Below, in pieces: positions 24,097 to 32,366 of a stretch of DNA of 37,943 nt. Source of the DNA: JBBIJR01 sp037445875 (GTDB taxonomy: Bacteria > CLD3 > SB21); assembly GCA_037445875.1 (NCBI GenBank), contig JBBIJR010000031.1, positions 1 through 37,943 of the forward strand, in the 5' to 3' direction. Position 1 is the first letter of the stretch, and every line of letters begins with the position of its first letter. Position numbers and translations under genes: made by a program. Under the pieces are notes generated by a model. That model did no database searches, was not told where the DNA came from, and saw only the letters and a list, made by a program, of their open reading frames with translations.

Positions 24097-25050
24097 TCAA
24101 GACACGGATGGCGTGGCGACTGTGGCTGGCGTTTTGGGCGGAACCAGGACCCGCAATTGGCGTGGAAGTACCCTGAAGGTAAGACGGTTGGAGGTCTGGA
24201 ACGGTTCCCCGTCGAGGTGGTACCAAATCGGGGCTTCCGGCAGTATGTCAAGCGTGCTTGTGCGATGCATGGTAACTCCCGGAACGCGCTCGATCGTGCC
24301 TGCAAACAACTTCCAGGCCTGCAGGATGCCCCTCATCAGCGTCATGTCCTGCACGATGCACACTTCAAAAAATCCGTCGTCCGGCACGGCCCGTGGGGCA
24401 ATTCGCGCCCCGTTGCCGTACTCCCGCGTATTGGCGACGGCCAGAAGGAACGGTCGGGCAAAAAGGTCCTTGTCATTCAGCCGGACGTGCATCGGTACAG
24501 GAGTATAGCGGTTGTAAGACGTGATCGATAGCAGAACGTAACGCAGAAATCCGCGGTGCCTTCCGGTAGAGTTGAATAAGTGAGCAATGAATGCGTCGTA
24601 TCCGGTCCCGGCAAACCCAAAAAACAGGCGTCGGTTCTCACCATCGATCACTTCTCCGACGTCGATCTGTCGGTAAGCACCACCTGCCATGAGCCGTACG
24701 GCCTCCTCGTGGTCAAGCGGAACCGACAACCCACGAGCCAGTCCGTTCCCCGACCCATAGGGTACAACGGTCAACGCCGTCTGCGATCCGACCAGCCCTC
24801 TGGCTGTCTCGCTGGCGGTACCGTCCCCTCCAACCGCCGCCACGCAGTCAAAGCCTATCTGAGCGAAATGGCGTGCAATTTCCTCCGCATCACCGGGATT
24901 CTGCGTCAAATGGATCTCCACCGTCTGATCACCGTTGAATATGCGGGAACAGAATTCCTTGATTTCCCGGTATGCGCTGCGCCGGACCCCCGCGTGGGGA
25001 TTGACGACGAACGCCACGCGACGAGGGCGGCCGCTGTCCGTCTCGGTCAT
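24097..25050 (-). CDS. Diacylglycerol kinase-like lipid kinase (YegS/DgkB family)
   Basis: A 317-residue cytoplasmic or membrane-peripheral kinase that would phosphorylate diacylglycerol, sphingoid or related lipids. The catalytic N-terminal domain has VVNPHAG, the nucleotide-binding AAVGGDGTASE and VPYGSGNGLAR (GTGND in most relatives), and the second domain has FFGFAGTGYDA and VPDDGFFEV. Length fits the family (290-330). The start ATG overlaps the upstream nitrilase-family stop as ATGA, so the gene depends on that operon for translation; the in-frame stop early in the nitrilase gene could therefore lower its expression by polarity. Confidence 0.9.
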   Translation of the reverse strand: MTETDSGRPRRVAFVVNPHAGVRRSAYREIKEFCSRIFNGDQTVEIHLTQNPGDAEEIARHFAQIGFDCVAAVGGDGTASETARGLVGSQTALTVVPYGSGNGLARGLSVPLDHEEAVRLMAGGAYRQIDVGEVIDGENRRLFFGFAGTGYDAFIAHLFNSTGRHRGFLRYVLLSITSYNRYTPVPMHVRLNDKDLFARPFLLAVANTREYGNGARIAPRAVPDDGFFEVCIVQDMTLMRGILQAWKLFAGTIERVPGVTMHRTSTLDILPEAPIWYHLDGEPFQTSNRLTFRVLPRQLRVLVPPKTPATVATPSVS

Positions 25051-25796
25051 GGTCGTCGTACGGTTTGAAGGTCGTCAAGAAGAAGGTCCTGATGCAGAAT
25101 CATCGTAGCGCTTTCCTCATCGGGTTGGACGCGGCGCACGATCCCGCTTGGCGAAGCAACGAGGCTGCGGCCTTGCAGGTGGGAGCCAAAAATGGTGCCC
25201 ACGGCGCAGCATTTGGCCACATAAGCGCCCGCGGTTCGTGCGCCTTGAACGAATATCTCCTGGTCCCGACCGTACTTCGTTTCAACGGTCTCCTCCTTGA
25301 ACGGCGACGTGGTCGGGACGAACACAATATCGCAACCAAAACCTTTCATAGCAAGGAATGAATCCGGATATAAGACGTCCGCGCAGATCAGGAGGCCAAC
25401 TCTGACGCCCCGCACATCAAAAGCCTTGAATTCCCTGCCCGGAGTCAGGCCGGACCGTATTTCCCCCCGAAACAGGTGGACCTTGGAGTAACGTGCGGCT
25501 TCCTCACCGCGGTCGAAGACATACGAGGTATTGAAATACTGGCGACCGACCTTTTCTACCACCGTTCCCCCGATGAGAACCGTATCCAACTCCGTCGACC
25601 ACCTTCGGAGTTTGTCGAGGTTTTCCCCCAGCCGGGCCGCCTCTTCCCGGTGGTCGCGACGCTATTCGGTGACAAAGAAGTACTCCGGAAGGCATACGAA
25701 GTCCGGCTGCCTGGACCGGATGCCGCTCTTGTCCATCGCCGGAATGTCGCCAAGTAAGTGTTGCTGATACAGGGCGATACTGATCTTTCGGCTCAT
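25047..25796 (-). pseudogene. Nitrilase-family carbon-nitrogen hydrolase interrupted by an in-frame TAG
   Basis: The frame from ATG 25796 to the stop at 25047 is 250 codons, a normal length for the family, with no shift, but codon 45 (25664-25662) is TAG. Codons 1-44 read MSRKISIALYQQHLLGDIPA and end LPEYFFVTE; after TAG the sequence continues as RRDHREEAARLGENLDKLRR and joins LDTVLIGGTVVEKVG. The catalytic triad is retained: Glu38 in LPEYF, Lys105 in YSKVHLF, Cys138 in LLICADV. Nitrilases cleave or form amide and nitrile C-N bonds. A later TTG (25589) would give only a 180-residue product lacking Glu38. ATG is 4 bases after comF, and the stop overlaps the lipid-kinase start. Either a fresh nonsense mutation or a sequence error; genome-wide recoding is unlikely because TAG ends other genes here. 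Confidence 0.8.
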
Positions 25797-25800
25797 GAGA

Positions 25801-26475
25801 TCACCAGACCGGACGCCCGGCGGTCAAGACAAAGACTCGTTCTGCTCCTGCTTCTTTCAGGGCCTTGCCGCAGGCGTTGGCTGTTGCGCCGGTGGTGATG
25901 AGGTCATCCACGACAATCCAGGAACCGCCACCGGCCGACCCTGACGTGCCGAAGACGTTTTCCATATTCCGGACGCGATCGCCGGCGGTTGCCATAGTCG
26001 TCTGCGACCTCGTGTTGGCCCGCCGCCGCAACATGTCCTCACGCACCGGGATACCGGTTCTCCGACCGATTGCGCGCGCCAGGAGGGCGGACTGGTTGTA
26101 CCCCCGCTCGCGCAGCTTGATGGGATGGAGGGGCACGGGCACCATGCCCGCCGCCACTCTCATCCGATCATGATGGGTCACCACAGCCGCCAGATATTCG
26201 CCGATCTTGTCGGCCAGGCGGGTATAGCGACCGTATTTCAAGCTGTGTACGATCGCTTGAAATTCCCGGCTGTAGTAGAAGCCGCTGTGGACCTCCTCAA
26301 TGTGGCTGCGCTCCACGATGCCCTCGACGACAGGCCCTCTAACCGGCTCAAGGGAGTTCCAGCAAGACGGACAAACAAGCGACTCTCCCCGCCCCATGGC
26401 AGTATCGCACACCACGCAAAGAGCGGGGAACACAAAGTCCCTCGCGTCCCCAATCCACGTTCGCAAAAAACTCAT
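25801..26475 (-). CDS. comF: ComF-family phosphoribosyltransferase-like protein
   Basis: A 224-residue protein. An N-terminal zinc-ribbon with CVVC and CPSC pairs (residues about 20-40) is followed by the ComF signature PVPLHPIKLRERGYNQSALLARAI and the PRPP-binding loop WIVVDDLITTGATANA. ComF proteins are linked to DNA uptake in naturally competent bacteria (ComFC, GntX) and contact the DNA translocation machinery; many non-competent bacteria keep them with unclear roles. Length fits the family. It is first of the unit comF, nitrilase-family gene, lipid kinase. The region upstream (26476-26675) is unusually AT-rich and presumably holds its promoter. Confidence 0.9.
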   Translation of the reverse strand: MSFLRTWIGDARDFVFPALCVVCDTAMGRGESLVCPSCWNSLEPVRGPVVEGIVERSHIEEVHSGFYYSREFQAIVHSLKYGRYTRLADKIGEYLAAVVTHHDRMRVAAGMVPVPLHPIKLRERGYNQSALLARAIGRRTGIPVREDMLRRRANTRSQTTMATAGDRVRNMENVFGTSGSAGGGSWIVVDDLITTGATANACGKALKEAGAERVFVLTAGRPVW

Positions 26476-26519
26476 GTGCCAGATCGATCCAGTGGGAAGT
26501 TGGCTATGATGTCACGGGC

Positions 26520-26675
26520 TCGCAACCGTACCTGTCGAGGCCACTGTTATAAACAATAACATACAATAATGTGACCCTTTGTTGACAAAATCCGATCTGC
26601 TTTTGCAAAATATAATATCATAAGTCAGTTTATTTAATGTAATGCTTGAATTACTATGTATAGATCCGCTATACA
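26520..26675. promoter_or_regulatory. AT-rich intergenic region between the atypical receiver gene and comF
   Basis: About 200 bases (26476-26675) hold no gene and are much richer in A+T than the rest of the window. A weak comF promoter on the minus strand is GTCACA, 18 bases, TATAAC near 26545-26575. On the plus strand TTGACA (26582) and TATAAT (26610) occur but 23 bases apart and face no plus-strand gene. Confidence 0.3.
26657..26675 (-). repeat. Hairpin immediately after the atypical receiver gene
   Basis: TGTATAG (26657-26663) and CTATACA (26669-26675) form a 7-bp stem with a 5-base loop directly after the TAG stop at 26676. No T-run follows, so it is at best a weak terminator or an mRNA 3' stabiliser. 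Confidence 0.35.
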
Positions 26676-27047
26676 CTAGATGGTTTTGTCCCTCCATGAT
26701 AGGAGGAGGTCGGGTAGTACTCTCACAAACTTCGATCTCGGCATGACGTCATCACAGCCAGATACTGCTGCAGCTTCCGCAAGATGTTCTTGTGTATGCG
26801 ACAGAAAACCGACCACAGTAGGCGATGGAATGCGGGATTTCAGCAGCTCAACCAGCTCAAGGGGATCGAACGTCACAGCGTTCAAGTCGACAACAACAAG
26901 CCCTGCCCCCGCTATCTTTCTTACACCGGAACCCGTGACATTTCGGTGGGACAGGCCCAGGGACTTCGCCGTGGAGCCGATCTTTGTAGCGAAAATCAGA
27001 TCGTCAACGCAGGAAATAACCTCGGGGGAAGAGGTCTCACGGCTCAT
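26676..27047 (-). CDS. Stand-alone atypical receiver-like protein
   Basis: A 123-residue protein that appears to be a single receiver-like fold. ISCVDDLIFATKIGSTAKSLG holds an acidic pair, VVVDLNAVTFDPLEL a possible phospho-acceptor Asp, VVGFLSH the Ser/Thr position, and DDVMPRSKFV takes the place of the usual Lys-Pro loop (K appears as R). The strand order fits, but loop lengths are shorter than in true receivers, so phosphorylation is uncertain. Its ATG overlaps the stop of the receiver-kinase as ATGA, which makes it a probable partner of that kinase. There is no output domain. Proteins of this type are widespread and uncharacterised as far as I know. Confidence 0.65.
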   Translation of the reverse strand: MSRETSSPEVISCVDDLIFATKIGSTAKSLGLSHRNVTGSGVRKIAGAGLVVVDLNAVTFDPLELVELLKSRIPSPTVVGFLSHTQEHLAEAAAVSGCDDVMPRSKFVRVLPDLLLSWRDKTI

Positions 27048-28204
27048 GGCGTACCGTTCTTGCCCTGAGCGGCTACCGGAACATAGAATCGGAATTCACT
27101 CCCTTTTCCCACCTCGCTGTCGACCCAGATTCGTCCCCCATGGGCCTCGACCGCGAGTTTGCAGAACGTCAAACCCAGGCCGCGATCCGTCTTCAGCCCC
27201 AGCTTCTTAAGGTCTGCTTGAGCGAATTTCTCGAATATCTTCTCCCGATACTCGGCCGGTACCCCCTCCCCTTCATCTTTGACACTGATCTGGGCTCCAG
27301 GTATGGATGGATCATAGGACGCTCGAAGCCAGATTCTACCGTTTTTCATGCTGTGCTTCACCGCATTGTGCAGAAGATTGGCAACGACGCGATGAATGAG
27401 GTCCTTGTCGGCCTCCATTGGCGGCATTCTCTCTTCTATTTCTACACAGGCTCGGATGTTGTTCTTCGCCATCATGGGAGATAGCTCGTTCATATTCGCG
27501 TCGAACAGCTCGGAGATGTAGAAATGCTCCTTCCTCAGCTGTACTTTATTCTCCTCCATGCGGCTGATGTCAAGCATGTCCGTGATCATCTTGAGCATGG
27601 TCATTGAACTCTCCTCAATCTTCCTGACGATGGTGCGATGCTTGTCGCTCATACCGTCCATGGGCGAAGCAAGGAGTTCTGTGCAACCCATGATACCCGT
27701 GAGTGGATTCTTCAGATCGTGAACAACCATCTGTGTCAATGAATCCCTAAGACCTTGTAATTCCTCAAGTTTCTTGTTCTTTTCTTCAAGTTGCACCTTG
27801 TGCTCCGCCAGTTCGTCGTGCAGGGACTTGATCCGGAGTTGGGAGCGCAACCGGGCTATCAACTCAAGGTTGTTGATGGGTTTCGGCAGGAAATCGTCCG
27901 CGCCGGAATCGAGAGCCTTCACTTCATCTTCGACGCTGTGCAGCGCCGTCACCATAATGACCGGCAGCAACCGTGTCTTTGGATTTTCTCGCAGGTGTCG
28001 GCACACTTCAAAGCCGTCCATTTCAGGCATCATCGCATCCAGTAAGACAATGTCGGGCATTTGCGATTCGATCATCCGGAGAGCAACGAGACCCCTGTCG
28101 GCGGACTCTACCGCATAACCCTTTCGCCGCAAGAATGTCGACAGGAACCGAACATTGAGTTCCTCATCATCGACGACCAATACTCGATGTGCCTTGTCCG
28201 TCAT
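27044..28204 (-). CDS. Hybrid receiver-histidine kinase
   Basis: 386 residues from ATG 28204 (a TTG at 28213 would add three). Residues 1-125 are a canonical receiver (VLVVDDEELNV; phospho-acceptor in VLLDAMMPEMDGFEVC; VIMVTAL; FLPKPI). A coiled coil joins it to HisKA (MVVHDLKNPLTGIMGCTELL) and HATPase (VANLLHNAVKHSMKNG; DEGEGVPAEYREKIFEKFAQ; GLGLTFCKLAVEAHGGRI). With no membrane or sensory domain, the receiver is probably the input and gates the kinase. After each receiver this protein and the 700-residue kinase share the stretch LRIKSLHD, so they are likely paralogues. Its stop overlaps the atypical receiver gene. A strong promoter precedes it. Confidence 0.93.
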   Translation of the reverse strand: MTDKAHRVLVVDDEELNVRFLSTFLRRKGYAVESADRGLVALRMIESQMPDIVLLDAMMPEMDGFEVCRHLRENPKTRLLPVIMVTALHSVEDEVKALDSGADDFLPKPINNLELIARLRSQLRIKSLHDELAEHKVQLEEKNKKLEELQGLRDSLTQMVVHDLKNPLTGIMGCTELLASPMDGMSDKHRTIVRKIEESSMTMLKMITDMLDISRMEENKVQLRKEHFYISELFDANMNELSPMMAKNNIRACVEIEERMPPMEADKDLIHRVVANLLHNAVKHSMKNGRIWLRASYDPSIPGAQISVKDEGEGVPAEYREKIFEKFAQADLKKLGLKTDRGLGLTFCKLAVEAHGGRIWVDSEVGKGSEFRFYVPVAAQGKNGTP

Positions 28205-28244
28205 GCTGCCCAACAGTACGGCTTGAATAGTGCAAATCTCCAGT

Positions 28245-28273
28245 AGTTTAACAAAGTATCAGCCTATTGTCAA
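28245..28273 (-). promoter_or_regulatory. Sigma70-type promoter for the receiver-kinase gene
   Basis: Consensus TTGACA (28273-28268) and TAAACT (28250-28245), 17 bases apart on the minus strand; leader of about 34 bases to ATG 28204. Confidence 0.55.
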
Positions 28274-28383
28274 ACCGGTTGAAAATGCGCGAGGGATCAG
28301 AGTCCAAAGGGCCGGTCTAGACGGATGCAATTGCCGCGAGGCCGCCAGGCACGCGCTGCCCACGGCACCGCATAAGATTCAGA

Positions 28384-28412
28384 TTGCTTTTGACTTAGCA
28401 CCTAAATATATT
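28384..28412 (+). promoter_or_regulatory. Predicted promoter for the surface-polysaccharide region
   Basis: TTGCTT (28384-28389) and TATATT (28407-28412), 17 bases apart on the plus strand; leader of about 25 bases to ATG 28444. The rest of the 239-base divergent region shows nothing else recognisable. Confidence 0.45.
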
Positions 28413-28443
28413 CTGCACATTTCCGGCAACCTGTGGGCATATT

Positions 28444-29166
28444 ATGCTGAGAAAGTGGACGGTGGCCGGCTTCGGCTTGGTTGTAGTCGTCGTCCTTTTG
28501 GATCGGGTCGTTTTACCCTGGTATGTGGGACTCAACGACGAAATAGAGGTCCCGGACGTGGTCAACATGGATTTGACGGAGGCCGAACGGATGCTCCAAC
28601 GTCGCGAACTGGAGGTTACCACGAAGTTACAGTATGAACCCGGCAAACGAAGAAACACCATTTTGAACCAGAGTCCGGAACCGCACGCCAGGGTCAAGGC
28701 CGGCCGCATCGTACATCTCGTCGTCAGCAACGATGAGCTGCTCGTCAGTGTACCCAGCGTTGTGCTCACGACGCTCCGTGATGCGGAGTTCACCCTTGAA
28801 AGCGTCGGACTTCGGGTTGGAGGGGTCGCCGAACGACCGACGACGGAGTATCCCGAGGGCATCGTGATTGACCAATCCGTGCAGCCGGGTGTAAAAATCC
28901 GTGCGGGTTCGACTGTCGACTTGATCCTCAGTGAGGCCGACGACACTTCGCAGGTGCGTGTTCCTCACCTGGTTGACCGCAGTCTGGCCGAGGCGAAGGT
29001 CATCATCGCCGACCACAAACTCCGGCTGGGCAAGGTGGAAAAGAAGTACGACGATCAGCTACTGCCGGGAACGGTCATACGACAGTCGCTGGACACGCTT
29101 GCGGTTGTTCCGCAGCGGACAGCCATTGACCTGATCGTGACGACGGCCAACAGGGAAGATCGGTGA
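28444..29166 (+). CDS. Membrane-anchored protein with three PASTA domains
   Basis: A 240-residue protein with one N-terminal membrane span (TVAGFGLVVVVVLLDRVVLPW, residues 5-25) and three extracytoplasmic PASTA domains: residues about 36-97 (IEVPDVVNMDLTEAERML), 102-170 (VSVPSVVLTTLRDAEFTLES) and 174-236 (VRVPHLVDRSLAEAKVII). Each has the usual V-P-x-V/L then helix and a Q-S/x-P-x-x turn. PASTA domains bind peptidoglycan fragments or beta-lactams in PknB-type kinases and in PBP2x. Here there is no kinase or transpeptidase domain in the gene or nearby. It may be a free peptidoglycan sensor or a scaffold. The next gene starts 1 base after its stop. Confidence 0.9.
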   Translation: MLRKWTVAGFGLVVVVVLLDRVVLPWYVGLNDEIEVPDVVNMDLTEAERMLQRRELEVTTKLQYEPGKRRNTILNQSPEPHARVKAGRIVHLVVSNDELLVSVPSVVLTTLRDAEFTLESVGLRVGGVAERPTTEYPEGIVIDQSVQPGVKIRAGSTVDLILSEADDTSQVRVPHLVDRSLAEAKVIIADHKLRLGKVEKKYDDQLLPGTVIRQSLDTLAVVPQRTAIDLIVTTANREDR

Positions 29167-29167
29167 A

Positions 29168-30307
29168 GTGAAACGGGTTTGTTTTGTCGTCGATTCGTTC
29201 ATTTCCGATGGCGATGCGATGATCACCGGTCCGATGGTGCAAACCTATTTGCTCGGCAAGGAGTTGACTCGGCGAGGGTGGATCGTAACGTTCGTTGCCT
29301 ACACCCGAGAGCAGACGACAGGCCCCGATGAGTTCGAAGGCCTCAGGATCTACTGGGTCCCATCCAGGCGATGGTTACCACTCTTGAGCTCATTCCGGAT
29401 TCTCAGGCAACTCAATCGCGCGAATGCCGACTACTACTACCAGCGGGGCCGTGACATCCTCACAGGAATTTCAGCTTACTACTGTCGACGGAGAGGAAAG
29501 ACCTTCATATGGGCATCGGCAGGCGAACGTGGTGTTGAGAAGAGCAAGTACCGCAGCCAACTGAGACGGAGAAACATACCGCTCTATCGCAGAATTCCAT
29601 TGTGGCTTGAATCCGCCGTCAATGATCTTGTGTGTCATTACGGTATCAGCCATGCCGACCGGATTGTCGTTCAGACAGCCGTCCAGCAAAAGCGACTCAA
29701 GGAGTCCTTCGGAAGAGATTCCACTGTGATAAAATCCGGACATCCTTTGCCGGCGCGACCTGAGCGGGCACTACCTTTCAAGATCCTGTGGATCGGGAGT
29801 ATCAAGAAGGTGAAACGTCCGGAGCTTTTTGTTAGATTGGCAGAGCTGTGCAGCGACCAGAAGTGCGCATTCTGGATGGCTGGTCAGATTGTAGACGGGA
29901 GGCTCAGGCCCCTTATCCATTCGGCCGTTGAACGTCTGCCCCGCTTCAAGTACCTAGGACCTGTGCCGTTCGAGTCCAGCCAGCAGGTGATTTCGAGCGC
30001 CCACGTGCTCGTTAATACTACAGACGATGGCTTCGAAGGACTCCCGAATGCTTTTGTGCAAGCATGGCTGGCAGGTACGGTGACTCTGAGCTTGCATTCC
30101 GACCCCGACGGCGTAATTTCGTGCGAGCGGTTGGGTGCAGTGAACAGCGACCTCACCGTCCTGGCGCAGGAGATCAAGAGACTTATGGAATCGCCCGAGT
30201 ACTGGTCAGCACTCAGTGAGAATGCCGTCCAATATGCGACTCGAACTCACGCCATTCACCTCGTTGCTGCTCGTCTGGAATCCGTCATGTCGGCCCACGT
30301 TTCATGA
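29168..30307 (+). CDS. Family 4 glycosyltransferase
   Basis: A 379-residue GT-B fold glycosyltransferase. GTG 29168 is 1 base after the PASTA stop. The N-terminal half (KRVCFVVDSF ... GPMVQTYLLGKELTRRGWIVTFVAY) is the acceptor domain; the C-terminal half has FKILWIGSIKKVKRPELFVRLAE and DGFEGLPNAFVQAWLAGT, where Glu-x-x-P-N-x-x-x-E-A of the GT4 donor site appears in the variant EGLPNAFVQAW. That last difference (Gln for the usual second Glu) is worth noting. It would transfer a sugar from a nucleotide donor during surface polysaccharide assembly; donor and acceptor are unknown. It is the first glycan gene of the plus-strand region. Confidence 0.88.
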   Translation: MKRVCFVVDSFISDGDAMITGPMVQTYLLGKELTRRGWIVTFVAYTREQTTGPDEFEGLRIYWVPSRRWLPLLSSFRILRQLNRANADYYYQRGRDILTGISAYYCRRRGKTFIWASAGERGVEKSKYRSQLRRRNIPLYRRIPLWLESAVNDLVCHYGISHADRIVVQTAVQQKRLKESFGRDSTVIKSGHPLPARPERALPFKILWIGSIKKVKRPELFVRLAELCSDQKCAFWMAGQIVDGRLRPLIHSAVERLPRFKYLGPVPFESSQQVISSAHVLVNTTDDGFEGLPNAFVQAWLAGTVTLSLHSDPDGVISCERLGAVNSDLTVLAQEIKRLMESPEYWSALSENAVQYATRTHAIHLVAARLESVMSAHVS

Positions 30308-30390
30308 GTGAAAGTGAGCCACCCGAGGAATGAATTAACCCGAAGGGATCGAGTGCCTTTCAGGACGTTTGGACCGAACGGTGGGGACCG

Positions 30391-32352
30391 ATGAGCGTAC
30401 CGTTATCTCTGCTTCTCTTTATCGCGGTTATCCTGTCCGCGTATTCGCTCGGCTCGAGGATAACAAGACTGAGCCTCCAGGAGTCCCCGATTCCACTGGT
30501 GCGGTGGCCGCTCAGCGTCTTCACGGGCCTGTTCCTGCAACTTTTTCTACTTAATATCTTATTGTATTTTATCGAGTTCCATACAGCTGCGTGGGTTACG
30601 TGTGTCCTCGGTTTTCTGGCATGGTTACATCGCTGTCAGCCACAGCAGCGGCCCACGGCCGAACCGTCCTGGACCAAGAAGCAGAGACAACTATTCGCAG
30701 CCGTTTCCGCCTTGTGGGTCATAGCTCTGCTCGCCGTTCACAGCGGCACGTACAAGTACGACGCCAATTACCACGAAGCATGGTCGCTTTCACTACAGAA
30801 CGGCAATTTCCCGATGAAGTGGCCGTGGTATCCGGATTACTACATGGCATATCATCACGGCTACGATCTGCTGCTTGCGTATGTGCAGGAACTGACAGGG
30901 CTCTCATCCCTGAACTCTCACAGGCCCGTCTATGTCGTATTGAGTTTTGGACTCTGGTGCCTCTTGTTCGGGATGGTGTTTCGGTACACGAACCGTTTTC
31001 ATGTAGCCTTCTGGGGTTTGCTGTTCTTTTTCTGCCTTTCTCCGACCGCGATTTGGGATACGCTGCGGATGGCGCTGTCCTTCCCGCAACACACCGGGGA
31101 TACCGGATCGTTGGTTCAATACGCCAGCCGAGTATTCAGACTCAAGGAGTTTGATTTGCCAGCCTTTCTTGGGCAATCCATGCACCACGCGGTTCTGATG
31201 AAATACCCGATTGCATTCAGTCTGATTTTTCTGTTCCTGGAGTATTCAGCGTCACGCGTGCGAAGTCTGCCTTGGTTCGGAATACTCTTCGTACCGATCC
31301 TCTGCTACCTGGCGCTCTGCGACGAGCCGCTCTTCGGCCTGTTGTGCCTGTCAACCGCCTACCTCATATGGAGGTCAGACAGAACGGCAATCGACCGCGG
31401 CCGGCAGGCCAGACACCTGTTCGTTCTTTTCGGAATCACCGCTGTCATCGTTGTTTTTCAGGGAGGACTCGTCACGGCCAAGCTGTTCTACGCAGACCGC
31501 CTCACTCCGGCCGGCAGCCCACTGGAAGGCGGCACGTCGCTCAGACTGGCCGGTCTCGACCACCTCGTGCACGTCGCGTCGAGCTTTAACTTCATCCTGA
31601 GCGCCGTTCTGGCAGCTGTTGTTTCTGTTGTCCCGGTATCGAGGCTCGCACGCGATTACTCCACTGATTTTCGGCGATTCTGGATGCTGCTGGCCTTGGT
31701 TCTACTCGGAGGCCTGTGCGCAGTACTGGCACTCACGCTGGGATCCTACGAGAAGAACCTGGTCCGGGCATTCAACGTACCTCTGATCGGACTTATGATC
31801 GGGTCCCTGGCAGGATGGGTCCTGCCTTTCGTCCGGCGGAACATACAGAAACCTCTTCCTGTCGTGATGGTTGTCTTTTTTTGTACGAGCAGTTTTGTGT
31901 GGATCCTCGCAGGCACCGTCCTTTCGGCGCGGTATTTTTTCAGTCAGGAGAGGAGCAACAAGGAAAGGGAGCTTGAATTCGCGCAGTGGTATCGCCGTCA
32001 GACGAATCCCCACGGGATTTCCTTTGGAGTCAATCCCGGATTCTCTCCGCTCGAGCCGGGCACGTACGTCATCGACGCCCGGTACACAGGAAGATTCACC
32101 TTCGGCGGCAGTCCATGGCGCGATCCCGATATGATCGCAGACTATGAGGACTATGTGAGAGCCAGAAAAAAGGTTGAGCCGGAGTTCCTTCGAACGCACA
32201 AGATCGCGTACGTGGTCTGTCCGGCCGGCGTGGACAGCGCGAATGCTCATGTCCTGAGCGACTCCACGCTTTTTGAGGAGATAGCGGACAATCCGTACAG
32301 AGATTACAAACGCGTGTTCAAGGTTCTCAGCGCAGGTTCCCCGTCCCCATGA
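30391..32352 (+). CDS. Polytopic membrane protein, GT-C glycosyltransferase-like
   Basis: 653 residues with roughly a dozen hydrophobic segments and a C-terminal soluble part of about 120 residues. ATG 30391 follows GGTGGGG. The first large external loop reads HSGTYKYDANYHEAW ... NGNFPMKWPWYPDYYMAYHHGYDLL; an acidic residue early in this loop and an aromatic-rich sequence are typical of GT-C enzymes that use polyprenyl-phosphate sugars. The C-terminal region (GISFGVNPGFSPLEPGTYVID ... HKIAYVVCPAGVD) resembles the periplasmic tail of such proteins, in which the residual loop ends with the phrase 'I-x-Y-V-V'. I do not recognise a precise family. It could instead be a polymerase- or flippase-like protein of the glycan pathway. 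Confidence 0.6.
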   Translation: MSVPLSLLLFIAVILSAYSLGSRITRLSLQESPIPLVRWPLSVFTGLFLQLFLLNILLYFIEFHTAAWVTCVLGFLAWLHRCQPQQRPTAEPSWTKKQRQLFAAVSALWVIALLAVHSGTYKYDANYHEAWSLSLQNGNFPMKWPWYPDYYMAYHHGYDLLLAYVQELTGLSSLNSHRPVYVVLSFGLWCLLFGMVFRYTNRFHVAFWGLLFFFCLSPTAIWDTLRMALSFPQHTGDTGSLVQYASRVFRLKEFDLPAFLGQSMHHAVLMKYPIAFSLIFLFLEYSASRVRSLPWFGILFVPILCYLALCDEPLFGLLCLSTAYLIWRSDRTAIDRGRQARHLFVLFGITAVIVVFQGGLVTAKLFYADRLTPAGSPLEGGTSLRLAGLDHLVHVASSFNFILSAVLAAVVSVVPVSRLARDYSTDFRRFWMLLALVLLGGLCAVLALTLGSYEKNLVRAFNVPLIGLMIGSLAGWVLPFVRRNIQKPLPVVMVVFFCTSSFVWILAGTVLSARYFFSQERSNKERELEFAQWYRRQTNPHGISFGVNPGFSPLEPGTYVIDARYTGRFTFGGSPWRDPDMIADYEDYVRARKKVEPEFLRTHKIAYVVCPAGVDSANAHVLSDSTLFEEIADNPYRDYKRVFKVLSAGSPSP

Positions 32353-32366
32353 TACGCGCAAACTGT

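Noticed and set aside
25504..25753. Short minus-strand frames in other phases over the nitrilase 5' end, suggesting a frameshift
   Set aside because: Direct translation from ATG 25796 shows the family sequence in one phase throughout; only the single TAG interrupts it, so no frameshift is needed.
26582..26615. Consensus TTGACA and TATAAT on the plus strand in the AT-rich region
   Set aside because: Spacing is 23 bases rather than 16-18 and no plus-strand gene follows for nearly 2 kb, so it is probably a chance match in AT-rich DNA.
28230..28637. 135-codon plus-strand frame overlapping the PASTA gene start
   Set aside because: It is out of phase with the PASTA protein and covers the promoter region; no recognisable product.
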